Shown piece after piece: positions 1 to 8,614 of a stretch of DNA of 48,533 bases. The notes under the pieces were generated by a model, which saw only the letters and a program-made list of their open reading frames with translations, searched no databases and had not been told where the DNA came from. The first letter of the stretch is position 1. Every line of letters begins with the position of its first letter. Source of the DNA: Amycolatopsis thermalba (GTDB taxonomy: Bacteria; Actinomycetota; Actinomycetes; Mycobacteriales; Pseudonocardiaceae); the NCBI RefSeq assembly GCF_003385215.1, contig NZ_PQHW01000049.1, forward strand, positions 1 to 48,533. The letters run 5' to 3'. A program made the position numbers and the translations under genes.

Positions 1-492
1 GAACGTGCACGTGTTGTTGCAGCCCACCGAGATCGACACCCAGCCCGAGTAGGCCGACTCGCGCCGCGCCGGCAGCGTCGAGGGGAACGTCTCGAGCGAT
101 TCGAGGATCTCCACCTCGGCCTCGGCGTTGTGCCGGGCGCGCTCCAGCAGCACCGGCAGGGCGCCGATGTTGTGGGTGCCGAACACGACGTCCACCCACG
201 GCGCGCGCTTGACGATCTCGCCGCGGTCCTTCTGGGCCAGGCAGCCGCCGACGGCGATCTGCATGTCCGGGTTGGCGTCCTTGGCCGGGCGCAGGTGCCC
301 GAGGGTGCCGTAGAGCTTGTTGTCCGCGTTCTCGCGCACCGCGCACGTGTTGAACACGACGAGGTCGGGCGCGTCGCCGGCGCCCGCCGGAACGTAGCCC
401 GCCTCCTCCAGCTGGCCCGCGAGCCGCTCGGAGTCGTGCACGTTCATCTGGCAGCCGAACGTGCGGATCTGGTAGGTTTTGCCACCGTTCAT
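1..492 (-). CDS. miaB: tRNA-2-methylthio-N6-dimethylallyladenosine synthase MiaB (partial)
   Basis: Radical-SAM methylthiotransferase that adds the 2-methylthio group to i6A37 of tRNAs. Only the first 164 codons are inside the window; the 3' part lies beyond base 1. The protein starts [17 protein letters not shown], the typical start of the N-terminal UPF0004 domain. Its three cluster cysteines are visible in [14 protein letters not shown] and VGGCLAQK, and the fragment ends in CNNTC, the beginning of the radical-SAM CxxxCxxC motif. An upstream ATG on the same strand runs into a stop in another frame, so 492 is the best start. In related genomes miaB lies near gluABCD and recA-recX, as here. 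Confidence 0.95.
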   Translation of the reverse strand, partial: MNGGKTYQIRTFGCQMNVHDSERLAGQLEEAGYVPAGAGDAPDLVVFNTCAVRENADNKLYGTLGHLRPAKDANPDMQIAVGGCLAQKDRGEIVKRAPWVDVVFGTHNIGALPVLLERARHNAEAEVEILESLETFPSTLPARRESAYSGWVSISVGCNNTCTF

Positions 493-570
493 CGGGCACC
501 GTGTTCGCTGGTAAGACAAGCCATGACGGCTACCAGCGTAACTCTTCGGGGTTGCCCGCCTTCGCGCGCG

Positions 571-807
571 TCAGGTTCGCAGCGCGACGTACCAGCCTTC
601 CGGGATCGGCCCGGGCAGCAGGTCCGGGATGAACGTGCAGATGTGGCCCGGCCAGGACGGCAGCTGCGACTGGCAGTCCGCCTGGGTGCGGTAGGGGCCG
701 GCTTTGAGGCTCACCCCGTCGGCGTGGGCGGGGGGGGCGGCGAGCGTGCACAGCCCCGCGCCCAGCACGAGCGCGGCGGCCGTCGTGCGGAGGTTGCGTG
801 CGGTCAC
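571..807 (-). CDS. small secreted protein of unknown function
   Basis: Encodes 78 residues if the GTG at 807 is used. The N-terminus has a basic start (TARNLRT) followed by a hydrophobic stretch and a signal-peptidase-like AHA-D site near residue 30. The mature part is about 48 residues, has two cysteines (DCQSQ and HICTF) that could form one disulfide, and ends near GWYVALRT. It resembles small actinomycete exported proteins but I do not recognise a family. A GATACT hexamer ends 6 nt before this GTG, which would fit a leaderless mRNA and supports the start. The frame stays open upstream to an ATG at 912, but that longer version would bury the signal peptide. Confidence 0.6.
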   Translation of the reverse strand: MTARNLRTTAAALVLGAGLCTLAAPPAHADGVSLKAGPYRTQADCQSQLPSWPGHICTFIPDLLPGPIPEGWYVALRT

Positions 808-1038
808 GAATCGAGTATCGAACGTGACGACACCGAGCGCAGCGCGATGCCCCGTTCGAGCGAAGCGACCCCCTCCGAGCTGGGCCGCTCGCCTGACTAC
901 AGTAACCGGCACCCGGGGTCACCGTGCGTCCGGAACCGGCCAAAACGGATGACACCTAGGTTGCGTTTGATTCGATTTACGGGCGCGGGGCCGCGTCACG
1001 GTGTTAGATCGCCGAGTGAGCCGGGCTATGGAGGGCAG

Positions 1039-1794
1039 ATGAGCACAGCTACGTCAGCACCAGCGATGATCAGGGCTGCGGGCGTGAACAAGTTCTTCGG
1101 TGACCTGCACGTGCTCAAGGACATCAACCTCGAGGTGCCCAAGGGGCAGGTCGTCGTGGTGCTCGGGCCGTCCGGCTCCGGCAAGTCGACCCTGTGCCGC
1201 GCGATCAACCGGCTGGAGCCGATCAACTCCGGCGAGATCGAGGTGGACGGTCAGCCGCTGCCCGCGGAGGGCAAGGCGCTGGCCGCGCTGCGCGCCGAGG
1301 TCGGCATGGTCTTCCAGTCGTTCAACCTCTTCGCGCACAAGACCATCGTCGAGAACGTGATGCTCGCGCCGGTCAAGGTCCGCAAGATCGGGCAGGAGGA
1401 GGCGCGCAAGACCGCGATGCAGCTGCTGGACCGGGTGGGCATCGCGAACCAGGCGGAGAAGTACCCGGCTCAGCTGTCGGGCGGTCAGCAGCAGCGCGCG
1501 GCGATCGCGCGGGCGCTGGCGATGAAGCCGAAGGTGATGCTGTTCGACGAGCCCACCTCGGCCCTGGACCCGGAGATGGTCCAGGAGGTTCTGGACACCA
1601 TGACCGGGCTGGCCAGGGAGGGCATGACGATGCTCGTGGTCACGCACGAGATGGGCTTCGCCCGTCGCGCCGCGAACCGCGTGGTGTTCATGTCCGACGG
1701 GGAGATCGTCGAGGACGCGTCGCCGGACGAGTTCTTCACGAAGCCGAAGTCGGACCGCGCCAAGGACTTCCTCGGCAAGATCCTGACGCACTAA
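1039..1794 (+). CDS. gluA: glutamate-type amino-acid ABC transporter, ATP-binding protein
   Basis: ATPase subunit of a polar amino-acid importer, 251 aa, the usual length for the GlnQ/GluA family. Walker [10 protein letters not shown] lies at residues 43-51, the Q-loop glutamine at 93, the signature LSGGQQQR at about 146, and Walker B VMLFDEP at 166-172, followed by the D-loop SALD and the switch histidine in VVTHEMG. The start ATG is preceded by GGAGGGC. The open frame extends far upstream, but that part overlaps the secreted-protein and miaB genes and has no family resemblance. It is the first gene of a four-gene plus-strand operon. The gene order ATPase, binding protein, permease, permease equals that of gluABCD in Corynebacterium. 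Substrate (glutamate) is inferred from this order and similarity. Confidence 0.85.
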   Translation: MSTATSAPAMIRAAGVNKFFGDLHVLKDINLEVPKGQVVVVLGPSGSGKSTLCRAINRLEPINSGEIEVDGQPLPAEGKALAALRAEVGMVFQSFNLFAHKTIVENVMLAPVKVRKIGQEEARKTAMQLLDRVGIANQAEKYPAQLSGGQQQRAAIARALAMKPKVMLFDEPTSALDPEMVQEVLDTMTGLAREGMTMLVVTHEMGFARRAANRVVFMSDGEIVEDASPDEFFTKPKSDRAKDFLGKILTH

Positions 1795-1850
1795 GTGAGT
1801 TCCGCGGCGCCCGATCGGCGCCGCCCGATCCCGGGAGAACAGGAATCCAG

Positions 1851-2762
1851 ATGAAGATCCGCACCCTGGCAGCGGGCCTGCTGGTCGGCGCACTGACGCT
1901 GACCGCTTGCGGTAAGGAGGGCGCCCCCTCCGGCGGCACCGGGGACACCGGAACCGACGCCGCCGCGCTGCCGACCTACACGGTGGCCCAGAACGTGGAC
2001 GTGGCCGGCTCGCCGACCTTCGCCAAGATCAAGGGCGCGGGCAAGCTGACCATCGGCGTGAAGGACGACCAGCCGGGCCTGGGCCAGAAGAACGCGACCA
2101 CCGGCAAGTTCGAGGGCTTCGACATCGAGATCGCCAAGCTGGTCGCCGCCGGCCTCGGCTTCGACGAAAGCAAGATCACCTTCACCACGGTCGACTCGGC
2201 CGCGCGTGAGGCCGCGATCACCAACGGCAACGTCGACTACTACGTCGGCACCTACACCATCACCGACAAGCGCAAGCAGCAGGTCTCCTTCGCCGGCCCG
2301 TACTTCATGGCCGGTCAGGACCTGCTGGTCCGCAAGGACGACACCTCGATCACCGGACCGGAGACCCTGAAGGGCAAGAAGGTCTGCTCGGTGACCGGGT
2401 CGACCCCGATCCAGCGCGTGCGCGACCAGCAGCTGACCGAGGCGGCGAACATCGTCGAGTTCCAGAAGTACTCGCAGTGCGTCGAGAAGCTCATCACCAA
2501 GGAGGTCGACGCCGTCACCACCGACGACGCGATCCTCAAGGGCTTCGCCGCGCAGGACCCGGACAACCTGAAGGTCGTCGGCAAGACGTTCTCGCAGGAG
2601 CCCTACGGCATCGGCCTGCCCCGTGACGACGCCGCGCTGCGCGGCAAGGTGGACGACCTGCTGCAGGCCGCCATCGACGACGGCACCTGGCAGAAGATCT
2701 ACGACGCCACGCTCGGCAAGTCGGGTTCGGCCGCCACGCCGCCGGCGATCCAGCGCTACTGA
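1851..2762 (+). CDS. gluB: glutamate-binding lipoprotein of the ABC transporter
   Basis: Solute-binding protein, 303 aa, family 3 (amino-acid binding). It begins with a lipoprotein signal peptide ending in the lipobox LTAC, so Cys20 would be lipidated and anchor it outside the membrane. Further along are the family-3 hallmarks GFDIEIAKLVAAGLG, a ligand-contact region around DYYVGTYTITDKR, and GKKVCSVTGSTP. Two extra cysteines (KKVCSV and YSQCVE) might form a disulfide, as in other actinobacterial GluB proteins. The start follows the RBS-like GAACAGGA. A perfect 15-bp hairpin follows the stop codon, suggesting that this gene is transcribed or retained at a higher level than gluC and gluD. Confidence 0.85.
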   Translation: MKIRTLAAGLLVGALTLTACGKEGAPSGGTGDTGTDAAALPTYTVAQNVDVAGSPTFAKIKGAGKLTIGVKDDQPGLGQKNATTGKFEGFDIEIAKLVAAGLGFDESKITFTTVDSAAREAAITNGNVDYYVGTYTITDKRKQQVSFAGPYFMAGQDLLVRKDDTSITGPETLKGKKVCSVTGSTPIQRVRDQQLTEAANIVEFQKYSQCVEKLITKEVDAVTTDDAILKGFAAQDPDNLKVVGKTFSQEPYGIGLPRDDAALRGKVDDLLQAAIDDGTWQKIYDATLGKSGSAATPPAIQRY

Positions 2763-2771
2763 CACTCCCTT

Positions 2772-2805
2772 GTGGCCGGTGAGCGCGGGTGCGCTCACCG
2801 GCCAC
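2772..2805 (+). terminator. perfect 15-bp intercistronic hairpin after gluB
   Basis: Bases 2772-2786 are perfectly complementary to 2791-2805 around a GGGT loop. There is no U-tract, and the operon continues 45 bp later, so it is more likely an mRNA-stabilising or partial-termination element that raises binding-protein levels over the permeases than a full terminator. Confidence 0.75.
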
Positions 2806-2849
2806 TCCCTTTCCACTAGTTCCACACCAACCGCGGCGGGGAAGGCCCG

Positions 2850-3497
2850 ATGGACGTCCTGCTCGACAACATGGACCTCTACGGTCCGTTCTTCTGGACC
2901 ACGATCAAGCTGTTCCTGATCTCGGGAGTGGCGAGCCTGATCTTCGGCACGTTCCTGGCCGGCCTGCGGGTCAGCCCGGTCCCGGTGTTCCGCGCGGTCG
3001 GCGCCACGTACGTGACGCTGGTGCGCAACACACCGCTGACGCTGGTGTTCGTGTTCCTGGTGTTCGCCTACCCACTGCTCGACATCATCGACCTGTCGTA
3101 CTTCACCGCCGCGGTGGTGTCGCTGACCCTCTACACCTCGGCGTTCATCTGCGAGGTCGTGCGGTCGGGCATCAACACCGTCCCGGTCGGGCAGGCCGAA
3201 GCCGCCCGCGCGCTGGGGCTGACCTTCACCCAGATCCTCGGCCAGATCGTGCTGCCGCAGGCCATCCGCTCGGTGGTGCCGCCGCTGATGAGCATGCTCA
3301 TCGCGCTGCTGAAGAACACCACCATCGCCGCCGGGTTCTCCGTCGCCGAGGCCGGCGCGATCCGGCAGTACCTGTCCGAGCGCGGTGACAACCAGCTGAT
3401 CGGCCTGCTGTGGGTCGCGCTCGGGTTCATCATCCTGGTCGCGGTCCTGTCCTTCATCCAGCGGGCCCTCGAGAAGCGCTGGAGCGTGGCGCGATGA
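2850..3497 (+). CDS. gluC: glutamate ABC transporter permease GluC
   Basis: Membrane subunit of the amino-acid importer, 215 aa. It has about five hydrophobic segments (roughly residues 14-36, 50-75, 80-105, 145-165 and 185-207) and the family EAA loop, visible as GQAEAARALGLTFTQ, which contacts the ATPase. TLVRNTPLTL near residue 57 is typical of the polar amino-acid (HAAT) permease family. The start follows a GGCGGGGAAGG stretch. Its 3' end overlaps gluD in an ATGA, so the two permeases are likely translationally coupled and form a heterodimer. Confidence 0.85.
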   Translation: MDVLLDNMDLYGPFFWTTIKLFLISGVASLIFGTFLAGLRVSPVPVFRAVGATYVTLVRNTPLTLVFVFLVFAYPLLDIIDLSYFTAAVVSLTLYTSAFICEVVRSGINTVPVGQAEAARALGLTFTQILGQIVLPQAIRSVVPPLMSMLIALLKNTTIAAGFSVAEAGAIRQYLSERGDNQLIGLLWVALGFIILVAVLSFIQRALEKRWSVAR

Positions 3498-4354
3498 GCA
3501 ACGTCCTGTTCGACATCCCCGGCCCGAAGGCCCGCGCCCGCTACCGGGCGCTGGCCGTGCTGGGCACCCTGATCGTCGCCGCGGTGATCGCCTACATCAT
3601 CTGGCGCTTCATCGACAGCGGCCAGTTCTCCGCCCGCCGCTGGGAGTGGCTGCAGTACGCCCAGGTCCAGCGCGACCTGGTGGACGCGCTGCTGGCGACC
3701 CTGCAGGCCTTCGCGCTCGGCGCCGTGCTGGCGCTGGTCTTCGGCGCGATCTTCGCCGCCGGGCGGCTGTCGGATCACGCGTGGGTGCGCGGTGTCTCGA
3801 CCGCGGTCGTCGAGTTCTTCCGCGCCATCCCGCTGCTGATCCTGATGTTCCTCTTCTACTACGGCGCTCCGGTGCTGGGCGTGGCCCTGCCGCCGTTCGC
3901 CGCGGTGGTGCTGGGCCTGACCCTGTACAACGGCTCGGTGCTGGCGGAGGTGTTCCGCGCCGGCATCCTGGCGCTGCCCAAGGGGCAGAGCGAGGCGGCC
4001 TACGCGCTGGGCATGCGCAAGACCCAGGTGATGACGCTCGTCCTGATCCCGCAGGCGGTCCGGTCGATGCTGCCGACGATCATCAGCCAGCTGGTGGTGC
4101 TGCTCAAGGACACCGCGCTCGGGTTCCTGGTCACCTACCCGGAGCTGCTGTACTACGCCCGCTACATCGGCTCGCAGGGCTCGTTCGGCCGGCCGATCGT
4201 CCCGTCGACCCTCGTGGTGGCGGCGATGTACATCGCGTTGTGCCTGCTGCTCACCGCGCTGGCCACCTACATCGAACGCCGCCAGCGGCGCAGCAAGAAG
4301 CACGTGGAAACCCAGCGCCCGCCGACGACGGAGGAGGTCGTGGGCGTGGCCTGA
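3494..4354 (+). CDS. gluD: glutamate ABC transporter permease GluD
   Basis: Second permease of the importer, 286 aa, longer than GluC because of a cytoplasmic N-terminal segment and a basic, polar C-terminal tail (RRQRRSKKH). The EAA loop is GQSEAAYALGMRKTQV, and VEFFRAIPLLILMF is the family's conserved membrane-entry motif. The ATG overlaps the gluC stop by four bases. The gene ends the operon and is followed by a strong bidirectional hairpin. As in Corynebacterium GluD it is the larger of the two permeases. Confidence 0.85.
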   Translation: MSNVLFDIPGPKARARYRALAVLGTLIVAAVIAYIIWRFIDSGQFSARRWEWLQYAQVQRDLVDALLATLQAFALGAVLALVFGAIFAAGRLSDHAWVRGVSTAVVEFFRAIPLLILMFLFYYGAPVLGVALPPFAAVVLGLTLYNGSVLAEVFRAGILALPKGQSEAAYALGMRKTQVMTLVLIPQAVRSMLPTIISQLVVLLKDTALGFLVTYPELLYYARYIGSQGSFGRPIVPSTLVVAAMYIALCLLLTALATYIERRQRRSKKHVETQRPPTTEEVVGVA

Positions 4355-4368
4355 TCCGCGCGACGGCG

Positions 4369-4404
4369 AAGAGGGGCGTGGCGAGCGATCGCCACGCCCC
4401 TCTT
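4369..4404. terminator. bidirectional terminator between gluD and the hydrolase gene
   Basis: A perfect 16-bp inverted repeat (4369-4384 with 4389-4404, loop GCGA) lies between the convergent ends of gluD and the glucosylglycerate-hydrolase-like gene. The stem ends in AAGAGG on the left and CCTCTT on the right, so either transcript gets a short U-rich flank. Likely an intrinsic terminator for both strands. Confidence 0.85.
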
Positions 4405-4415
4405 GTTCGTCCGGG

Positions 4416-5807
4416 TCAGTCCGCGTCGGCGCAGAGCCAGTCGAGCACCACGGCCGCCGTCCAGCTCTGGTCGGTGCTGCCGAGCGGCTCGCCGGTGAAC
4501 GGTTCGTAGTACTCACCGAACGCGCCGTCGTCGGTCAGGCGCAGGCCGGCTTCGCGCAGCTTGCGGGCCCGCTCGTGCCAGCCGCGGCGTTCGAACGCCC
4601 ATCCGAACAGCCAGTTCACGACCGGCCACTGTGGACCGCGCCAGTACTGGCGCGGGTTGAAGCCGGGCCGCATGGGCGACACCGACGGCGGCACCGGCGC
4701 CAGCAGGCCGGGGTGCCCGCACCAGCGGTCGCTGTCCAGCAGCGACAGCAGCCGCAGCTGCACCTCGTCCGGCGCGCCCCCGCACAACAGCGGCGAGAAC
4801 CCGGCGATCGTCTGGGTGTCCAGCCACCGGTTGGCACGCAGGTCGCGATCCCGCGCCATGCCGGACACCGAGTGGCAGCTGGCCGCGACCGCCTCGCGCG
4901 CCCGCGCCGCCCAGTCCGCCAGGTCCGCGAGCTGCGACGCGGGCTGGCCGAACTCGGTGCCCAGCTCGATCAGCACGTCGCAGGACACCGCGAACAGCGC
5001 GGTGATGAACACGTCCCCGACCAGGAAGCTGGAGCTGCGCACGATCTCCTTCTGGTCGTAGCCCGCGCGGCGCATCTCCTCGATGAGCCACAGGTAGCGG
5101 TCGTACTCCTTGTCGGTGGGCCGCTCGCTCGGGTCGCCGATGATGCGCACGTCCTTGCGCACGTACGGCGGCAGCTCCTCCCCCGGGTTGACCGCCGCGT
5201 AGGGCACGTCCCAGCGCGGCGAGTTGTCCATTCCGGACTCCCAGCCGTGCACGATCGCGACCAGCCCGCTCGACCCCGGCGTGCGGTACTCGACCAGCCA
5301 GCGGTGCCAGGAGTACAGCGCGGGCCAGATCGAGCGGGCGAACCGCTCGGCGTCGGCGCGGTCCTGCGGCGAGGAGGCGCGGGCGATCTCCAGCATCCGC
5401 TGCACGGCGATCGCGTGCACCGGCGGCTGGCAGATCCCGGACGTGCGCACGTTCCGCGGCCCGTCGACCGCGGTGTCGGTGCCCCACCGGTCCGGGCCGG
5501 GGAAGTAGGCGTCGTCGTCGGTGAAGACGATGTGCGGCACCATGCCGTTGCGCCACTGCGCCTTGAACAGGGTCTCCAGCTCGGCGACCGCGCGCGGCAG
5601 GTCCAGCCGCGCCAGGCCGATCGAGATGAACGCGGCGTCCCAGCTCCACATGTGCGGGTAGAGCCGCGGCGCCGCGGTGACCACGGCGCCGGTGTCGTTG
5701 TCCCTCAGCACCCGGGCGGCCCGCGCCGCCAGGGTGGGCCTGGCGTAGCGGACCGGTCTACTGCCGCCGGCGGCTCCTTCCGGGGGTCGGCTGACGTCGA
5801 CGGTCAT
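4416..5807 (-). CDS. ggH: glucosylglycerate hydrolase-like GH63 glycosidase
   Basis: Probable (alpha/alpha)6-barrel glycosidase, 463 aa, similar to mycobacterial glucosylglycerate hydrolase (GgH, 446 aa), which splits glucosylglycerate to glucose and glycerate. The motif YPHMWSWDAAF (50-60) is typical of the MGH1/GH63 fold. ESGMDNSPRWD puts the likely catalytic acid at D194, and GEYYEPFTGE puts the likely base at E432. As I recall, the catalytic residues of the M. hassiacum enzyme are D182 and E419, so both align at a near-constant offset of 12-13. There is no signal peptide, so it acts in the cytosol. The ATG directly follows the stop of the ABC ATPase gene, with GGAGGCG as RBS, so it closes the transporter operon. 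Mannosylglycerate or a related glycoside are alternative substrates. Confidence 0.8.
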   Translation of the reverse strand: MTVDVSRPPEGAAGGSRPVRYARPTLAARAARVLRDNDTGAVVTAAPRLYPHMWSWDAAFISIGLARLDLPRAVAELETLFKAQWRNGMVPHIVFTDDDAYFPGPDRWGTDTAVDGPRNVRTSGICQPPVHAIAVQRMLEIARASSPQDRADAERFARSIWPALYSWHRWLVEYRTPGSSGLVAIVHGWESGMDNSPRWDVPYAAVNPGEELPPYVRKDVRIIGDPSERPTDKEYDRYLWLIEEMRRAGYDQKEIVRSSSFLVGDVFITALFAVSCDVLIELGTEFGQPASQLADLADWAARAREAVAASCHSVSGMARDRDLRANRWLDTQTIAGFSPLLCGGAPDEVQLRLLSLLDSDRWCGHPGLLAPVPPSVSPMRPGFNPRQYWRGPQWPVVNWLFGWAFERRGWHERARKLREAGLRLTDDGAFGEYYEPFTGEPLGSTDQSWTAAVVLDWLCADAD

Positions 5808-6884
5808 CTACTTCGCCTCCAACAGGAGCTGGGTTTCCGGGTCGTACCACCGGCACTGCTCCGGCGGCAGGCCCAGCTTCAGGGTCTGGCCGGGTTCGGC
5901 GCGGAAACTCGCCGGTGCCTGGACTTTCAGTACCTGCCCGCACAGCTCCGTGGTGAGCAGCGTCGAGGACCCCAGCGGCTCGAACACCTGCACCTCGCCG
6001 CGCAGGCCGTCCGATGCGGGTTCGACGGAGATCGACTCGGGCCGGATGCCGAGCCGCAACCGCTTGCCCTGGAACGACTTCAGGGCGCGCGGGACCGGCA
6101 GCGTCTGGCCGCCGAAGTCGATCCGCGTGCCGTCCTCGCTGACGGCACCGGTGAGGAAGTTCATCGGCGGGCTGCCCAGGAACCCGCCGACGAACTCGTC
6201 CGCCGGTTCGGTGTAGACGGCGACCGGGTCGCCGCACTGGGCGATGCGCCCCTCGCGCATGACGGCGACCCGGTCGCCCAGCGACAGCGCCTCGACCTGG
6301 TCGTGCGTCACGTACAGCGTGGTCACGCCGATCTCGTTGACCAGCTTCTTCAGCTCGGCGCGGAAGGACAGCCGCAGCAGCGCGTCCAGATTGGACAGCG
6401 GCTCGTCCATCAGCAGCACGTCGGCGTCCATCACGATCGCCCGCGCCACCGCCACGCGCTGCCGCTGACCGCCGGACAGCTTCGCCGGGTACCGGTCCAG
6501 GTAGGGCGTGAGCTGCAGCAGCTCCGCGGCCCACTCGACCTTCTTGCGCACCTCGTCCGCGGGCACTCCGTGCACGCGCAGGCCGAAGCCGATGTTGTCG
6601 GCGACCTTCTTGTTCGGGAACACCGCGTACGACTGGAACACCATGGACAGGTTGCGCCGCCGCGGTTCCAGGTAGGTGACGTCGCGGCCGCCGATGACGA
6701 TCTGGCCCGAGTCCGGCGTCTCCAGCCCGGCCACCATCCGCAGCAGCGTGGTCTTGCCGCAGCCGGACGGGCCGAGCAGGACCATGAACTCACCGTCGGC
6801 CACCTCGAGCGACACCTCGTCGGTGGCGCGCGCGGTGCCGCCCGGGTAGGTCTTCACGAGCTCGTGCAAGACGACCTCAGCCAT
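5808..6884 (-). CDS. sugar-type ABC transporter ATP-binding protein (MalK/UgpC/MsmX-like)
   Basis: Energy-coupling subunit of a CUT1-type importer, 358 aa. Walker A GPSGCGKT is at 38-45, the Q-loop glutamine at 84, the signature LSGGQ at 136-140, and Walker B DVLLMDE at 155-161. A C-terminal TOBE/OB region follows, from about residue 230, including LRLGIRPESI. It starts 9 bp after the upstream permease gene and is followed without a gap by the hydrolase gene. ATPases of this family can serve several importers; the tight operon suggests this one is dedicated to the local system. Confidence 0.9.
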   Translation of the reverse strand: MAEVVLHELVKTYPGGTARATDEVSLEVADGEFMVLLGPSGCGKTTLLRMVAGLETPDSGQIVIGGRDVTYLEPRRRNLSMVFQSYAVFPNKKVADNIGFGLRVHGVPADEVRKKVEWAAELLQLTPYLDRYPAKLSGGQRQRVAVARAIVMDADVLLMDEPLSNLDALLRLSFRAELKKLVNEIGVTTLYVTHDQVEALSLGDRVAVMREGRIAQCGDPVAVYTEPADEFVGGFLGSPPMNFLTGAVSEDGTRIDFGGQTLPVPRALKSFQGKRLRLGIRPESISVEPASDGLRGEVQVFEPLGSSTLLTTELCGQVLKVQAPASFRAEPGQTLKLGLPPEQCRWYDPETQLLLEAK

Positions 6885-6893
6885 GGCGCTCCC

Positions 6894-7742
6894 TCATCGC
6901 AGCGTGGTCCCCCACATGTTCACCAGGTACCGGCGCATCACGAAGATGAACACCAGCGCGGGCAGGATCAGCGCGAAGCCGCCGGCGAACCGGTAGGCCT
7001 GCGGCGCCTCCCCGAGCGAGGCCAGCACCTGGGCGGGCAGTGTCCGGTGCCCGAGCGTGATCACGGCGGCGCCGAGGATCTCGTTCCAGGACAACACGAA
7101 CGTGAAGATCGAAGACGCCGCCAGTCCGGGCAGCGCGAGCGGGAACACGACCCGGCGCGCCGCCTCGAACCGGCTGCAGCCGAACACGCGGGCGGCCTCT
7201 TCGACGTCGGTGGGCACCGAGACGAAGATGCTCGCGCTGATCAGCACGGTGGTCGGCATGGCGAGCGTGGTGTGCAGCAGCGTCACCGAGAACACCGTGT
7301 CGTAGACGCCGAAGTTCAGGAACATCGTCGCCAGCGGCACGGACAGCACCACGATCGGCAGCGCGCGGGCCAGCAGCATGAACACCTGGTAGGCGTCCTT
7401 GCCGCGGAACACCTGGCGCGCCAGCGCGTACCCGGCGGGCGCGCCGACCAGCAGCGACAGCACGACCGTGTAGACGCCGACGAGCAGCGAGTTGCCCAGC
7501 GCCGGGACGGTGCCGGTGGCCTGGATGAACGCCAGCAGCGTGTCGGCGGAGAAGGCGCTCGGGATCAGCGGCTTCGGGAACTCCAGCAGCGCCTGCGGCG
7601 AGGACACCGCGGCCAGCCCGATCAGGATCATCGGCACGACCATGAACAGGCTGATCAGCACGCACGCGACCTGGACGGCGATCGCGCGGCGGCGACGACG
7701 GCGCAGCGGCGCCCGGTCGATCGGCGGCAGGGTCGTGGTCAC
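6894..7742 (-). CDS. carbohydrate ABC transporter permease (MalG-like)
   Basis: Inner-membrane permease, 282 aa, with six predicted membrane segments and the EAA loop EEAARVFGCSRFEAARRVVFP at roughly residues 188-208. A cytoplasmic N-terminus rich in arginine (RRRRRR near residue 15) precedes the first segment. The GTG start at 7742 overlaps the stop of the upstream permease as GTGA, which indicates coupled translation. The frame is open further upstream, but only as a shadow of the neighbouring gene. It pairs with the next gene to form the channel. Confidence 0.85.
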   Translation of the reverse strand: MTTTLPPIDRAPLRRRRRRAIAVQVACVLISLFMVVPMILIGLAAVSSPQALLEFPKPLIPSAFSADTLLAFIQATGTVPALGNSLLVGVYTVVLSLLVGAPAGYALARQVFRGKDAYQVFMLLARALPIVVLSVPLATMFLNFGVYDTVFSVTLLHTTLAMPTTVLISASIFVSVPTDVEEAARVFGCSRFEAARRVVFPLALPGLAASSIFTFVLSWNEILGAAVITLGHRTLPAQVLASLGEAPQAYRFAGGFALILPALVFIFVMRRYLVNMWGTTLR

Positions 7743-8614
7743 CTGGCCGCCTCCCGCTGCCGCATGGTGCGCAGGTAGAACAGCGCCGTGGCGAGGGACA
7801 GCGCCAGCACGACCAGCGCGGCCGCGCTGGCGACGGCCGGGTTCTGCAGGTTGACGTACCACTGGTAGGTCTCCCCGACCAGCAGCGGGAAGTCCCGCCC
7901 GGTCAGCGCCTGCGCGACCGCGAACGCCTGCAGCGCCAGGATCGTGCGCAGGATCAGCGCGACCTGCAGGCTCGGCTTGAGCTGCGGCAGCGTCACGTGC
8001 CACAACCGCTGCCACGCGGTCGCGCCGAACACCTGCGCGGCCTCGTCGAAGTCCTTCGGCACCATCTGGATGCCGGCCACCACGATGACGAACACCAGCG
8101 ACGTGGCGCGCCAGATCTCGGCGATCACCACGGCCAGCAGCATGGTGGACGTGTTGGTGTAGGTCAGCCACTGCACGCCGGTGCCGGAGATCCCCCACGA
8201 CACCAGCAGCGAGTTGAGGTAGCCGCGGCTGTCGAACACCGACAGCCACACCAGGCCGGCGGCCAGCTCGGACACCGCGAGCGGGATGGTCCACAGGTAG
8301 AAGTGGCCGGACAGGAACCTCGGCCGGGCCTGCACGAGCAGCGCCATCGCCACGGCCAGCACGAGCTGGACCGGCACCACGATGACGATCAGCAGCAGGG
8401 TGTTGCGCAGCGCTTTCAGGAAGTACGGGTCGCCGAAGAGCCGGTCCCACGCCGCGAGCGTGAACCCGGAGCCGTCGGTGAACGCCGAGATCAGCGCCTG
8501 GATCACCGGCCAGCCGAACAGGGCCAGCATGAACACGATCGACGGCGCGAGCAGCAGCCACGGCGAACCCGCCAGGCGACGCCTCTTCGGTGCTTCCAGG
8601 ACGGCCACGGCCAT
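7739..8614 (-). CDS. carbohydrate ABC transporter permease (MalF/UgpA-like)
   Basis: First permease of the importer, 291 aa, with about six membrane segments. The N-terminal segment SPWLLLAPSIVFMLALFGWPV is characteristic of MalF/UgpA-type proteins, and the EAA loop reads DEAAQVFGATAWQRLWHVTLP. The ATG at 8614 overlaps the stop of the binding-protein gene by one base (TGATG). Substrate is unknown from sequence alone; the hydrolase at the end of the operon suggests a glycosylated glycerate. Confidence 0.85.
   Translation of the reverse strand: MAVAVLEAPKRRRLAGSPWLLLAPSIVFMLALFGWPVIQALISAFTDGSGFTLAAWDRLFGDPYFLKALRNTLLLIVIVVPVQLVLAVAMALLVQARPRFLSGHFYLWTIPLAVSELAAGLVWLSVFDSRGYLNSLLVSWGISGTGVQWLTYTNTSTMLLAVVIAEIWRATSLVFVIVVAGIQMVPKDFDEAAQVFGATAWQRLWHVTLPQLKPSLQVALILRTILALQAFAVAQALTGRDFPLLVGETYQWYVNLQNPAVASAAALVVLALSLATALFYLRTMRQREAAR

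Noticed and set aside
130-1038. Long upstream extension of the gluA frame
   Set aside because: It overlaps miaB and the secreted-protein gene on the other strand, has arginine- and glycine-rich shadow composition, and a good RBS and family start occur at 1039.
4575-7778. Very long plus-strand frame of about 1,067 codons
   Set aside because: It is the high-GC antisense shadow of the hydrolase, ATPase and permease genes, which have clear family motifs on the minus strand.
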